NCBI RefSeq assembly: GCF_020283565.1
Contig: NC_060063.1
Location: forward strand, 34,558,635-34,622,634
Origin: Trifolium pratense
Taxonomy: Eukaryota; Streptophyta; Magnoliopsida; Fabales; Fabaceae
Direction: 5' to 3'
Length of the DNA: 64,000 nt
The first letter of the stretch is position 1; each line of letters begins with the position of its first letter. Positions 12,959 through 24,311 of this stretch are shown in pieces. The notes below the pieces were generated by a model. That model made no database searches. It saw only the letters and a list, made by a program, of their open reading frames with translations, and was not told the origin of the DNA. The position numbers were made by a program, and so were the translations under genes.

Positions 12959-13046
12959 TTTTCGCCTGGGGCGAAATATATTTCGCCTGGGGCGAAATAA
13001 CTGCAGAATGACTGGTTCTCACTGACCAATTTTCGCCTGGGGCGAA
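12959..13046. repeat. Triplicate palindrome TTTCGCCTGGGGCGAAA
   Basis: Three copies (about 12960, 12980 and 13030), two separated by TAT and the third after a CTGCAGAATGACTGGTTCT-containing spacer that is also repeated. Same position as the TTCGCT/AGCGAA cluster in related LTRs. Duplicate at 18880-18967. Confidence 0.9.
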
Positions 13047-14021
13047 TTCTCTGCAGAATGAACTGGTTCTGATTTCTGCAGGACAGCCTCTCATTGCAAC
13101 GATCATAACTTGGGCTACGAAAGTCCAATGGAGACGCACATATACTCGTTGGAAAGCTAACAAACAGGGCTACAACTTTTATGTTGGCCACTAAAACCAG
13201 TTCACAACGAAAAGAGGTCAAAATTGCACGTAAAGGTTCAGACCTCATAGATAACAATTTTCTACATTTCTCATTTCAAACTCTAAACTCTCAAGACTCT
13301 CACATAAACCATTTTTCATGTTATAAACTCCAAATAAGTTCATATTCAAGTGCAACAAGCATATCTAAACACAAAAGGACAGTTCATTTCTCAGATCTAC
13401 GTCATAAACATCGAAAAAGTAAAGATTGAACACTTTTTCATCAAAACTCTCAAGAACACAAAGTTCTTGAGTTTAATCCAATAGAAAACTCGTTTTAACC
13501 ATTAAATCCGTTCATTAATCATGTTAAAAGCATGTTAAACATATTAAGAACCTTAGGAACGATTTCCATCAAGAAAATCCATTCCAAGCTAAAACGAAAA
13601 TGGGGTGGAGGAAGTTCGGGTGAGGAGAAATCGACATTCTCCCCTTCCTCGGGTCACCCACGAATATGAAATCTACTCTCTTACCTGGATTCGAAGAAAA
13701 CACGACGAAGCTCTCGAATCCCTAGCTCTCCCTTTGCCCTAGCTCCCAAGCTCTCCTCTTCTCCTCTCAAGAACACAAGAACCATGAGAAAATGAAATGT
13801 TTCTCCCTTCCTTCATGCCATATGGCGCCACCCTCACCTCACACAAGGCCCATTGGGCCTCAAGCCCAATTGGCTTGGCCCAATAACACGTTAACTCTCT
13901 CTACTCGCTTAATAACTAAAGTACTCGATAAATAACTCAAGTTATTAACTTAATTAAAATGCCACGTTAAATAAAATATTTTAACACATAAAAATAATAA
14001 TATGAAAATTGGGTCGTTACA

Positions 14022-14035
14022 ACTCTCCCCCACTT
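14022..14035 (-). other. Polypurine tract of the 11646-19942 element
   Basis: On the minus strand AAGTGGGGGAGAGT directly precedes the 3' LTR, the expected plus-strand primer site. Confidence 0.85.
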
Positions 14036-17000
14036 AAAAGATTTTCGCCCTCGAAAATTACGCAACTAAAGCAACTCCGGATAACTCCTGTATCCGACCC
14101 TCCAACAAAACGCTCAAAACGCTACTCATTACTAAGTTTGACAAAATTAGTTTATCCCATCCAACACAATTTTTGTCCATTTATCAACAAGAGATCAAGG
14201 ACGGCCAGTTCCTCAATTTGTCGATAAATATTCAACAATCATGATATCGGCACAAACCATTCTTATCAAACCGCTAAAACGTCAACTTCGTACGAAACAT
14301 CCATAGGCTCACATTCTACGACTTCACAACGTTACCCTAAAATAGGTACAACCAATCAAACTCTCCGAAAGATACTTCCGTGGAATACTTCCACAACTCC
14401 ACAAATCCTATAAGTCTCTGATTCCCTCATGAATCACTTAACCGTGTTACATCACTTATTCATATTCGAATCTTATTCCAACATATCACTTGATGACCAA
14501 CATTCTCAAACTCCATTGACACATGCTAAAAAAACTACCGTCTCTAACCGTCAAATTCCTTTTCTCACATTGAGTCGAATCCAATACGACTACTCTGTTC
14601 CCAAGTAATCTCTCAACCAATACTTGCATTCCTTAACGCAAACATTTTCCAATACCACTTCTCCTTAATCCCTTAGCAATTTGCTACTTCAAAATTAGGC
14701 TACCGCCTAAAATTGGTTCTCCAAACAATCATAACCTCTATCTCGTTGATTCCAAACGACATCTTCAATTTGCCCATAATCCATCTATCGATGTTCCTCA
14801 TCATCTTGTATTGCAACAAGCACACTCTTCTCCGTTTATTCACCCATCGGTTTCTTATTCACTTACGACCTCTACCAATCATCATCTTTCTATGGATAGC
14901 TATCTTTAGACTCCCCCTTAGTACATTCGATACCAAAATCAAACTCTTGAATTAAATCCACAAGGCTTCAAATACTCGTCATACGATCTAATCCCATCCA
15001 TTAAATTCTAATATAAGGTACAAGGTCTTCCAATATCAACTTTTTGTCTTAGTATTCTTACTAGCGACTCCTTGTCTACTCCCAACATGACATTTCTAGA
15101 AAATTTCCAAAAATTCTCGTCCAAAATACATCTTAAGCTTATTCACCAAATCACTACCGTTTCATCATCCATGATGAAACAATTTAAAATCCTTTACTTC
15201 ATTGTCACCAATTGTGACCATACCTCATCAACATCCACGATGCATCTAACAAAACTAGTCTCTACCGACTCTTCCATTCCATGAATCCAAATTCCTTAGC
15301 AAATACTTACTCACTCTTATCTTGTGGGCACTGCAAAATGCTCTCCGACACTCACCTTAGGCATCACCTTCAACTTCTTACTATATGTGCTCAAACACAA
15401 CATCTACTCACATGTGCGGTAATCCTTTTCGCAAACTCTCACCTAACACAAGTCACTTCCAACATGACCTCCTATTACTCACTCTCAACACGTTCTTTAA
15501 CGGCGAACTTTCTTATTCTTCATCATTCAAAAATGATACCTCTCTTTTAGCTTCATCTCCGCTTCTAGGATCTCATTCAACTTCGACACAAATTGCCCTG
15601 TCATTATCCAAATCCAATTACTCTTTCTTCAACATGCCTCTCACAAAATCCTTCGGATCGTTATCCCACTTCCATCTTCGAATAAACTCGATTATTCATA
15701 CCATCCTCACTTCCAACGATTCAACAAACATACCAATCCTATTATGATATTTCCCAATTCCATTCTTATTTACTTTAAAACCTACTTCCCTTCATCGATT
15801 AATTAACACCAACGGTTCACTAATCTTCATATCTCTTTCTCTAAGCTTCTCAAATCTCTTCCGAAAGTCACTCCACACTAGACTTAGAACTCCGACTTGT
15901 TCAACCAATTCAACCTACTACCATATGCACGACTTACGTAAAACTTCTTACTCAAGCATCCGCTACAACATCCGATCCACTTGGATGACAACTTAATTCG
16001 AAATCATCATCTCCTCAAGAATCTTAATCACTCCCTCTTCCTCATATTCGACTCCTTTCGATCAAACATGTACTTCAACTTTGGTCCACAAAAATGATGC
16101 CTTCAAACTTTTAGTGTAAGACACAATCTCCAACCGTTCCGAATACTCTTCATCTCACTTAACCAATCTCACTAACGTCCACGACGAAACACTTGGTCCT
16201 ACAACTTCTCTTCTAGTAGTTTCTCACAACTCGTTGCTCCCATTCATTCCACTTCGAACAACGTCACCACTTCCTGAATATTCCGCTTCAAGAACATCTC
16301 TACTCATCTCATCTTCTCACGTTCGAAACATCTCGGAGGGACATAACCTTCTCCCCCACTTATCTCAAACCCACCTACACTCTTCCACTATAACTTCTGG
16401 TGCTCACACCTAACGGTTCTATCGTCTCTAAACATATTCTTCCTAAGAAGAAACTAGTATCGACATCGTTTACACGCATGTCGCATACAGGGGACAAAAC
16501 CTAACCCACGATACCTAAACACTAACACAAATTCATGCAAGCATTCAAGTAACCTATACTTCCCTCACTTTTCAAAGTTAGGAAATCAAACAACACAAGA
16601 AAAATAAACATTGCAAGGCAATAATTCATACTCACATTCAGTCAACTCAGAACAAGACGTCAACAAAAAATAAATTTCTTGTCTAGCTCCCTCGCTTAGC
16701 AAAAGCTAGCGAGCTCCCGGCGAGACAAGTCAAAACATCCTCGGATTTAGCAAGACTTAGCGAGATTCAGCGAGGTTCATCCTTCGCCTAGCGAGCACAT
16801 CCAAAAATCTGGGTGCTCTGCTACGGTTTTGAACTTACGCTCACTAAACTCTCGTTTTCTCGACTCACTAATCCACAAAATCCAAAACATCAAGCATATA
16901 ACATCTTTATATACTTGAAAGTAAAACTAGAATCATGCATCAATAATCACGACATAGAATTATGAGATCTTCATGTTTTTACTCATAAAACGCATAGCAA

Positions 17001-17549
17001 TTCAAATGCCTAGTAATCATCTAGCACATGTTATAAACAAACATATAACAAACACATACCAGGACACATTAATATCCTACTCTTCTCACCATTTTAAAAA
17101 TTAATTTTCACTCACCCGAAAAGAAAATAACTCTATATTTTCACCAAAATCTTCAAGAAATAATATTAGTTTTTAAAATTATTTCAAATCGTCACCACAT
17201 GCAGTTTTATATCATGCCGGATCGTCACATGCAGTTTTATATCATGCCGGATCATCAACAATTAGCAATAAGCATCAATCCATCAAGTTTAAACTACAAA
17301 AAGGTTAAACTCTACGCATATACAACTATTATAAACATAGGAGTATAGCACTCACACCATTAATCACAAAAAGAACGAATAATTAATCCAATTCACATCA
17401 CTCATAGTTCCTAAATGAACAACATAAGTGATTTCACAAAACAAACACAACAAAATTGTTAGACAAACACGACTGACACACAACACTCACTTGGTCTGAC
17501 TGCACAGACCTGCTCTGATCGACACATAACCCACACAGTCCGAAGACGA
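14036..17549 (-). other. Non-coding internal domain of the LARD-like element
   Basis: No open frame above about 120 codons on either strand, and none resembles gag-pol. C/T-rich plus-strand sequence may be a heavily decayed coding region. Near the PBS side (16690-16800) a cluster of CGCTTAGC / GCTAGCGAG / CTTAGCGAG words recalls the palindromic module of related LTRs. CAGTTTTATATCATGCCGGATC occurs twice in tandem at 17203-17252. Confidence 0.7.
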
Positions 17550-17566
17550 CCTGCTCTGATACCAAT
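17550..17566 (-). other. Primer-binding site (initiator Met tRNA type)
   Basis: On the minus strand ATTGGTATCAGAGCAGG starts directly after the LTR end. TGGTATCAGAGC is complementary to the 3' end of plant initiator methionine tRNA. Confidence 0.9.
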
Positions 17567-19942
17567 TGTAACACCCAAACCCATTATTTATATATTTCTA
17601 CCTTAGTAAAAATCTTTTTCAAAATACGCAACGGAAAGTAATGTTCGATATTATAGAAGTTGTGGTTGGAGTATTACATTCTTCAATCAAAATAATACTA
17701 ATTTAGTTAATTAGTAAAAATACTTGTTTATACAAATCTTAAATCAAATAATATATTTATTGATTATACAAAACAACCTAGATAAGGAGACTCTATATAC
17801 AATATAAAACCCCTGTTCCCGTGTCACAATCAGAGCGGAGCTTCACCGACGACTCGACATCGAATACCACAAAATCCTGTAAAATCTGGACCCCCAACGG
17901 TCCAGCACATAACACATAAAAGAGAGTTAGATAACATACTCAAAATATACAAGTGTAAGTAAATTGTACTTGAACACTTCTTCATAAAAACATGCATAAT
18001 CATACATTATACATATACATCACCATCATTCATGCATATTCATATATCATGCATATTACTTCATTTATCACATAATCAATCATCTACAATTATATACCAA
18101 ACATATAGTTTCACGTCGTCTCGGACAATACCAAAACATCAACAAATACATTGTTCAGATTATGGTCATGACGGACCCCGCGTTGTTCATTTTATAGTCA
18201 TGACGGGCTCTGCTACTCACATACGGATTAACAATCAACATTTACCAAGTATGTGTCAAACATCATTTATAATAAAATGTACACATAATCCCTAATGCAA
18301 TCTAATGCTTCACATTCATGTTATGTCCTCTAGACACCTCTAATGCATGTGGTACCATCGTCTTTATCAGAGTATTTCACCTCCGATATCCGTCTTTATC
18401 AAACAAATATAGTTCGATATCCTTCTTTATTGGACAAGCCAATATCCCTAAATATTCATGATGCATGCACTCAAAACTCATGAATATATTCATCAACAAT
18501 TTTGGCATATAGCCCGTCAACAATAACGTGGAACACTATCCAACGTCCGTCTTTATTAAGATAATCAATACCTTAACATCCGTCTTTATCGAATAACATA
18601 ATTCGATATACTTCTTTATTAGAATAACATACTCTAATATCCTTCTTTATTAAGTTGATTAACACCTTAATATACTTCTTTGATATTTAAACAAACATCA
18701 TCAACAATCAACAACAATTATAATTCACAAATATAATCAACAATTCATCAACACATCATTCTTCATCAACAAGCATCAACAAGCATCAACAATCATCAAC
18801 AATCATGTAAGAATCAGCCACTGATCGAAAATACATGCAAAGGAAGACAGCAGATGAAAAACTGGAGAAAACTGCAACATTTTCGCCTGGGGCGAAATAT
18901 ATTTCGCCTGGGGCGAAATAACTGCAGAATGACTGGTTCTCACTGACCAATTTTCGCCTGGGGCGAATTCTCTGCAGAATGAACTGGTTCTGATTTCTGC
19001 AGGACAGCCTCTCATTGCAACGATCATAACTTGGGCTACGAAAGTCCAATGGAGACGCACATATACTCGTTGGAAAGCTAACAAACAGGGCTACAACTTT
19101 TATGTTGGCCACTAAAACCAGTTCACAACGAAAAGAGGTCAAAATTGCACGTAAAGGTTCAGACCTCATAGATAACAATTTTCTACATTTCTCATTTCAA
19201 ACTCTAAACTCTCAAGACTCTCACATAAACCATTTTTCATGTTATAAACTCCAAATAAGTTCATATTCAAGTGCAACAAGCATATCTAAACACAAAAGGA
19301 CAGTTCATTTCTCAGATCTACGTCATAAACATCGAAAAAGTAAAGATTGAACACTTTTTCATCAAAACTCTCAAGAACACAAAGTTCTTGAGTTTAATCC
19401 AATAGAAAACTCGTTTTAACCATTAAATCCGTTCATTAATCATGTTAAAAGCATGTTAAACATATTAAGAACCTTAGGAACGATTTCCATCAAGAAAATC
19501 CATTCCAAGCTAAAACGAAAATGGGGTGGAGGAAGTTCGGGTGAGGAGAAATCGACATTCTCCCCTTCCTCGGGTCACCCACGAATATGAAATCTACTCT
19601 CTTACCTGGATTCGAAGAAAACACGACGAAGCTCTCGAATCCCTAGCTCTCCCTTTGCCCTAGCTCCCAAGCTCTCCTCTTCTCCTCTCAAGAACACAAG
19701 AACCATGAGAAAATGAAATGTTTCTCCCTTCCTTCATGCCATATGGCGCCACCCTCACCTCACACAAGGCCCATTGGGCCTCAAGCCCAATTGGCTTGGC
19801 CCAATAACACGTTAACTCTCTCTACTCGCTTAATAACTAAAGTACTCGATAAATAACTCAAGTTATTAACTTAATTAAAATGCCACGTTAAATAAAATAT
19901 TTTAACACATAAAAATAATAATATGAAAATTGGGTCGTTACA
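17567..19942 (-). repeat. 5' LTR (by element orientation)
   Basis: 2376 bp, same length and, as far as compared, same sequence as 11646-14021, including the hairpin array (18360-18686) and palindromes (18880-18967). Followed by the AAAAC target duplication. Confidence 0.92.
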
Positions 19943-20068
19943 AAAACAAATTACGTTTTATTTATTTATTTTTTTGGTCAAGAATTTCTTTTTATATTAA
20001 TGTTTAGTATATCATATATAAAATAAAAATGTAATGCATTAAATTCGATTTTATTTTATAAAAATGTG

Positions 20069-20106
<38 letters not shown>

Positions 20107-20108
<2 letters not shown>

Positions 20109-20252
20109 AATCTTTAGTTGGTTCAGTGGTAATTGGCGCTGAACTTGGTAGGGAGGTCCACGATTCGATTCCCCGCAACTGTGATCGGGAGGGGGCTGAA
20201 ACCACTTGATGCCAGAACGGACCCTCGAACCAGATTAAACTGGTGGTGAAAA
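20107..20252 (+). mobile_element. tRNA-derived SINE
   Basis: The 5' part TTAGTTGGTTCAGTGGTAAT resembles a pol III A box region, and GATTCGATTCCCC about 45 nt later a B box. The body CGGGAGGGGGCTG...ACCACTT and 3' end CCAGATTAAACTGGTGGTGAA match the SINE at 54495-54610. It follows an AT tract (20075-20106). The 3' tail is obscured by an adjoining inverted-repeat element. It is not a functional tRNA gene because the sequence cannot close a cloverleaf. Confidence 0.75.
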
Positions 20253-20592
20253 TTTGAGTAATGTTACACCGCTCAATAACGCTTTAACGAATACAAATTT
20301 TACAAAATCCACCATTGGATTGAAAACTTATATCGTATAGATCATCCATGTTAAATTTTAAAAAAAAACTAAAATCATTTGATATGTTATTGAGACCGAT
20401 GAAGATTAATGGTTTATGTGTTTTTATTGAATACCGTTAATCTTGATCTATCTCAAAAACATATCAAACAATTTTAGATTTTTATACAATTCAACATAGA
20501 TGATCTATACGATATAAACTTTCAATCCAACGGCGAATTTTGTAAAATTTGTATTCGTTAAAGCGTTATTGAGCTGTGTAACATTACTCAAA
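20253..20592. mobile_element. Long inverted-repeat MITE (~340 bp)
   Basis: TTTGAGTAATGTTACAC at the left is mirrored by GTAACATTACTCAAA at the right. The arms continue with GCTCAATAACGCTTTAACG and TACAAATTTTACAAAAT, about 150 bp per arm. No coding sequence. It abuts the SINE. Confidence 0.75.
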
Positions 20593-20640
20593 TGTTACAC
20601 CGGTGTAATTTGATCCCTCCCCTATATATTATATATATAT

Positions 20641-21004
20641 ATATGAATTAAATTTTTTGGTTCCAATAAATATCATATATTTTATTTTTTGACCCACAAA
20701 AAATTTCCTCAAACAAGAAAAGAAAAGGGTAAACATTTTTGTCCGAAAAATTTTCCTTAAAATGTTTTTATAATGGAAAATATTTTATTTTCCTTTATCT
20801 GACAAAAAGTAAGAAAAAATAGATTGGATCTGGAAAAAAAAGGAAAATATTTTCCTTTTTCCTCAAATATTAAATTCATATTTATTGGGAAAAAAGAAGA
20901 AAAAAAAGGAAAAAAAAATTCTTTTTTCTCAAACAATAAATTCATATTTATTGGGAAAAAAAAAGAAGAAAAATAGATTGGATCTGGAAAAAAAAAAAAA
21001 AAAT
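20641..21004. repeat. Purine-rich tract with interleaved direct repeats
   Basis: AATAGATTGGATCTGGAAAA occurs near 20817 and 20972, and AAATTCATATTTATTGGGAAA near 20875 and 20938, joined by A/G-rich runs. This replaces the expected 5' half of the Sirevirus (LTR, gag, protease), so the element was truncated or rearranged here. Confidence 0.7.
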
Positions 21005-21012
21005 TTGTTTGG

Positions 21013-21660
21013 GCCAGTTAACATTGCCTCTATCAATGGAAAGAAATATGGATTGGTAATTGTTGATGATTACAGTAGATGGAATTGGGTGAAATTCCTA
21101 AGAACAAAAGATGAAAGTTATGATGAGTTTAGCATCTTCTGCAAATAGATTCAAAATGAAAAAGGCTACACCATTTTAAAAGTAAGAAGTGATCATGGTG
21201 AGGAATTTGAAAATGAACCCTTTGAAACCTTTTGTGAAAAATATGGCATTTTGCATGAATTCTCTTCTCCTAGAACTCCTCAAAAAAATTGTAGAAAGGA
21301 AGAATAGAACTCTGCAAGAAATGGCCAGAACCATGATGCATGAAACAAATGTAGCAAAGTTTTTATGGGCAGAAGCTGTAAACACAGCATGTTATGTTCA
21401 AAATAGAATCTATATCAGATCTAAGTTGAACAAAACAGCTTATGAGTTGTTCAATGGAAGAAAACCCGACATTTCTTATTTTCATCAGTTTGGATGTACT
21501 TGTTACATTCTAAACAATAAAGTCCATCTAAAGAAATTTGATGCTAGAGGTTATAAAGGTATCTTTATAGGATACTCTGAACGCTCAAAAGCATACAAAC
21601 TATATATTTCTGAAACACATACTGTGGAAGAAACTATGCATGTCAAATTTGATGACAAAA
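21013..21660 (+). pseudogene. Ty1/copia (Sirevirus-type) integrase remnant
   Basis: Encodes the second half of a copia integrase catalytic core: VDDYSRWNWVKFL, then VRSDHGEEFEN with the second catalytic Asp in context, a C-terminal NGRKPDISYFHQFGC module and GYKGIFIGYSERSKAYKLY. In copia integrases this protein inserts the cDNA into the chromosome. A stop lies near 21147, a small deletion around 21288 shifts frame within the PQxNG-VERKNR motif, and another shift near 21655 separates it from the RT ORF. The zinc-finger N-terminus and upstream gag/protease are missing. Non-functional. Confidence 0.9.
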
Positions 21661-23520
21661 GAGCCTGACAAACTGTCAGAGCTTGTGGAAGGTTTCTCTA
21701 AATTTCAGGTATCAGAGGATCAGTTTTCAGACATTCCAAACTACTCAGAACATCCATTTTCTGAAGAAACTCTGAACATGATAGTTCCAACAGACTCTGA
21801 ACATCAAAGTAATGAAGCAGCTCCTGAACCTGCTGTTGATGAATCTGAAGATGATGAACCCCCAAGGAATACTTTCAAATACAAATCATCTCATCCAAAG
21901 GAACTTATTTTAGGCAACAAAGATAGTCCAAGAAAGACAAGATCTCAACTTAGAAGTGAGGAATCTTTAGTTGGACTTATCTCAATTATGGAACCTTCAA
22001 AAGTTGATGAAGCTCTGAAAGAATATGCTTGGATAGTGGCCATGCAAGAAGAGCTGAATCAATTTCAAAGAAATGATGTGTGGACTCTGGTGCCCAGACC
22101 ATCTCATAAGAACATTATTGGAACAAAATGGGTATTCAGAAACAAGCTGAATGGGCAAGGTGAAGTGGTAAGAAACAAGGCTAGACTGGTTGCACAAGGG
22201 TATAGTCAGCAAGAGGGGATTGACTATACTGAAACTTTTGCACCAGTAGCTAGACTTGAAGCCATCAGGTTACTTCTATCTTATGCTGTTAATCATGGAA
22301 TAACTTTGTATCAGATTGATGTTAAAAGTGCCTTCTTAAATGGTTTTATTTCTGAAGAAGTGTATGTCAAACAACCTCCTGGTTTTGAAGATATCTCAAA
22401 CCCAGAACATGTTTATAGACTGAAGAAATCACTGTATGGTCTGAAACAAGCTCCAAGAGCTTGGTATGATAGACTCAGTAATTTCCTTCTTGAAAAGGGT
22501 TTTGAGAAAGGGAAAGTTGACTGTACACTCTTCAGAAAAACAACCAAAGGAGATATTTTAATCATTCAAATATATGTTGATGATATTATCTTTGGTTCTA
22601 CTAATGCTTCCTTGTGCAAGAATTTTTCTAAGATAATGCAGGATGAATTTGAAATGAGCATGATGGGAGAATTGAAGTTCTTTCTTGGAATTCAAATCAA
22701 TCAGAAGAAGGAAGGAACATATGTTCTTCAATCCAAATACACTAAGGAACTTCTGATGAAGTTCAACTTAGATGACTGCAAGATAATGAACAATCCCATG
22801 CACTCAACAACCAACATGAGCAAAATAGAAGATGAAGGAAAAGTAGATCAAAAGGTCTACAGAGGTATGATTGGTTGTTTACTCTATCTAACAGCCTCTA
22901 GGCCTGATATTTTATTCTGTGTTTGTTTATGTGCAAGATTCCAGTCAGATCCTAGAGAATCTCATCTTATTGCTGTAAAGAGAATCTTTAGGTATCTGAA
23001 AGGAACAACTAATCTTGGATTACTTTATAAGAAATCCAATGATTATGTGCTAAATGGATTATGTGATTCTGACTATGCTGGAGATAAAATTGAAAGAAAA
23101 TCCACAAGTGGCAATTGTCAATTTGTTGGTGAAAACCTTATCTCCTGGGCTAGTAAAAGACAAACTACCATAGCTTTGTCAACAGCAGAAGCAGAATACA
23201 TTTCAGCAGCTAAGTGTTGCACACAACTACTCTGGTTAAAATATCAGTTAGAAGATTATCAAGTAAGCAGTCACAATATTCCTTTATATTGTGATAATAC
23301 TGCAGCCATTCATTTATCTAAAAACCCTATTCTTCACTCTAGAGCCAAACATATTGAAATTAAACATCATTTTATCAGAGATTATGTTCAGAGATGTATA
23401 ATAGATATTAAGTTTGTTGATACTGAAAATCAATGGGCTGACATATTTACTAAAGCCTTACATGTTGAAAGATTTGATTTTATAAAGAAACATCTGAACA
23501 TGTTTTCAATCTCTGAATAA
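21640..23520 (+). CDS. Ty1/copia reverse transcriptase - RNase H (Sirevirus-type pol 3' half)
   Basis: 626 codons without interruption. About residues 100-350 form the RT_2 domain: NDVWTLVPRP, GTKWVFRNKLN, YTETFAPVARLE, QIDVKSAFLNG, KSLYGLKQAPRAWY and the catalytic YVDDIIFG. About 440-620 form the copia RNase H (CDSDYAGD, STSGNCQF, STAEAEY, DIFTKAL), ending LNMFSISE. It would copy element RNA to cDNA. The apparent start is an internal Met; the natural polyprotein started upstream in the damaged integrase frame, so this is a relic ORF, although its active-site residues are intact. The stop is followed by 226 bp of element sequence before a nested insertion. The continuation of the same element resumes at 39530. 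Confidence 0.93.
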   Translation: MSNLMTKEPDKLSELVEGFSKFQVSEDQFSDIPNYSEHPFSEETLNMIVPTDSEHQSNEAAPEPAVDESEDDEPPRNTFKYKSSHPKELILGNKDSPRKTRSQLRSEESLVGLISIMEPSKVDEALKEYAWIVAMQEELNQFQRNDVWTLVPRPSHKNIIGTKWVFRNKLNGQGEVVRNKARLVAQGYSQQEGIDYTETFAPVARLEAIRLLLSYAVNHGITLYQIDVKSAFLNGFISEEVYVKQPPGFEDISNPEHVYRLKKSLYGLKQAPRAWYDRLSNFLLEKGFEKGKVDCTLFRKTTKGDILIIQIYVDDIIFGSTNASLCKNFSKIMQDEFEMSMMGELKFFLGIQINQKKEGTYVLQSKYTKELLMKFNLDDCKIMNNPMHSTTNMSKIEDEGKVDQKVYRGMIGCLLYLTASRPDILFCVCLCARFQSDPRESHLIAVKRIFRYLKGTTNLGLLYKKSNDYVLNGLCDSDYAGDKIERKSTSGNCQFVGENLISWASKRQTTIALSTAEAEYISAAKCCTQLLWLKYQLEDYQVSSHNIPLYCDNTAAIHLSKNPILHSRAKHIEIKHHFIRDYVQRCIIDIKFVDTENQWADIFTKALHVERFDFIKKHLNMFSISE

Positions 23521-23746
23521 AAATTAATTTGGCTTCTAAAGTGTAAGAGGTTATGTATATCAGAACTTCTGCTTCAGAACATCTGAATGCAAAAGCTCTG
23601 AAGTACTTACCTCTGATAGGATCCTTTCAACTCAGAGGTTCTGACCTATCTAAGTGGAAAACGTTCAACATTCGCTGCTGAACAGTTGTCCACTAAGATG
23701 GCAGTTACCAAATAATCTTTTACACGTGGCTTATGCATGTCAGGTA
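23521..23746 (+). other. Sirevirus spacer between pol and env-like gene, left part
   Basis: No ORF. Contains CAGAACTTCTGCTTCAGAAC-type repeats (TCTGAA/TTCAGA words) typical of the host element. It is cut by the insertion at 23747; the right part resumes at 39530 after the AGGTA duplication. Confidence 0.7.
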
Positions 23747-24311
23747 TGAAGGGATTTAAGAGGGTTTTTCAAAATAATTAATCCTCTTAGCGGAACAATC
23801 CCGATGAACGGATCTTGATTAAACCATTAATCACAAATCAAAGAACACAAAACCACAAGTTTATGTGTTTACCTCTTGAAGTGCAGAACCTTTGAGGTAG
23901 AAACTGTTTCTGATCACGAGCAAAGCAAAGTAGCGATGCATCTACTCAGTCCACACGAACAGAACTTCTCCGATGACCGGTGCTAGCCAATTCCACCAGA
24001 GATTCAAAGAGAATAGGGTTTAGAGAGCGGCGGCTAGGTTTCACTTTGTGAATTAGGTTAAGCTTACAAAACTTCATCACAAGGGTTCTATTTATAGAAC
24101 CACTTGTGTGGTCATCAAACCAAGCACTTAAATACACCGTACCTTACGGTGGACCGCATTTCTCTATTTTCATAAATTAAATAATAAGTCATACTTAATT
24201 ATTTAATTACTAATAAGTCATACTTATTATTTTATAAATAAGTCTTACTTATTTATTTCTCTCATCTATCTGTTCTTTGTGTGTGACCCTATAGGTTCTC
24301 GTAACGTTGGC

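Larger units (their letters stand above)
11646..14021 (-). repeat. 3' LTR (by element orientation)
   Basis: 2376 bp. It contains the CATGACTATAA-type units (12225-12290), the hairpin array (12439-12765), CATCAACAA-rich sequence, three TTTCGCCTGGGGCGAAA palindromes (12959-13046) and the CTGGACC...GGTCCAG hairpin near 11965. The ORFs here are duplicated exactly in the other LTR and are not genes. Confidence 0.92.
11646..19942 (-). mobile_element. Complete non-autonomous LTR retrotransposon (LARD-like), very young
   Basis: Two 2376-bp LTRs (11646-14021, 17567-19942) both run TGTAACACCC...GGGTCGTTACA and are offset by exactly 5921 bp; no difference was seen in the segments compared. A 5-bp target duplication AAAAC lies at 11641-11645 and 19943-19947. 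A primer-binding site next to the right LTR and a purine tract next to the left LTR place the element on the minus strand. The 3545-bp internal region encodes no gag, protease, integrase or RT, so it must be mobilised in trans. LTR termini and PBS are compatible with Ty3/gypsy, but no pol exists to prove it. Confidence 0.92.

Noticed and set aside
12865..13257. 130-codon minus-strand ORF (and its twin at 18786-19178)
   Set aside because: Identical in both LTRs and runs through the palindromic repeats; no start context or domain. It is LTR sequence by chance open.
15281..15747. Overlapping 89- and 120-codon ORFs in the internal domain
   Set aside because: On the strand opposite to the element's transcription, Ser/Leu/Thr-rich from C/T-rich DNA, no gag-pol similarity.
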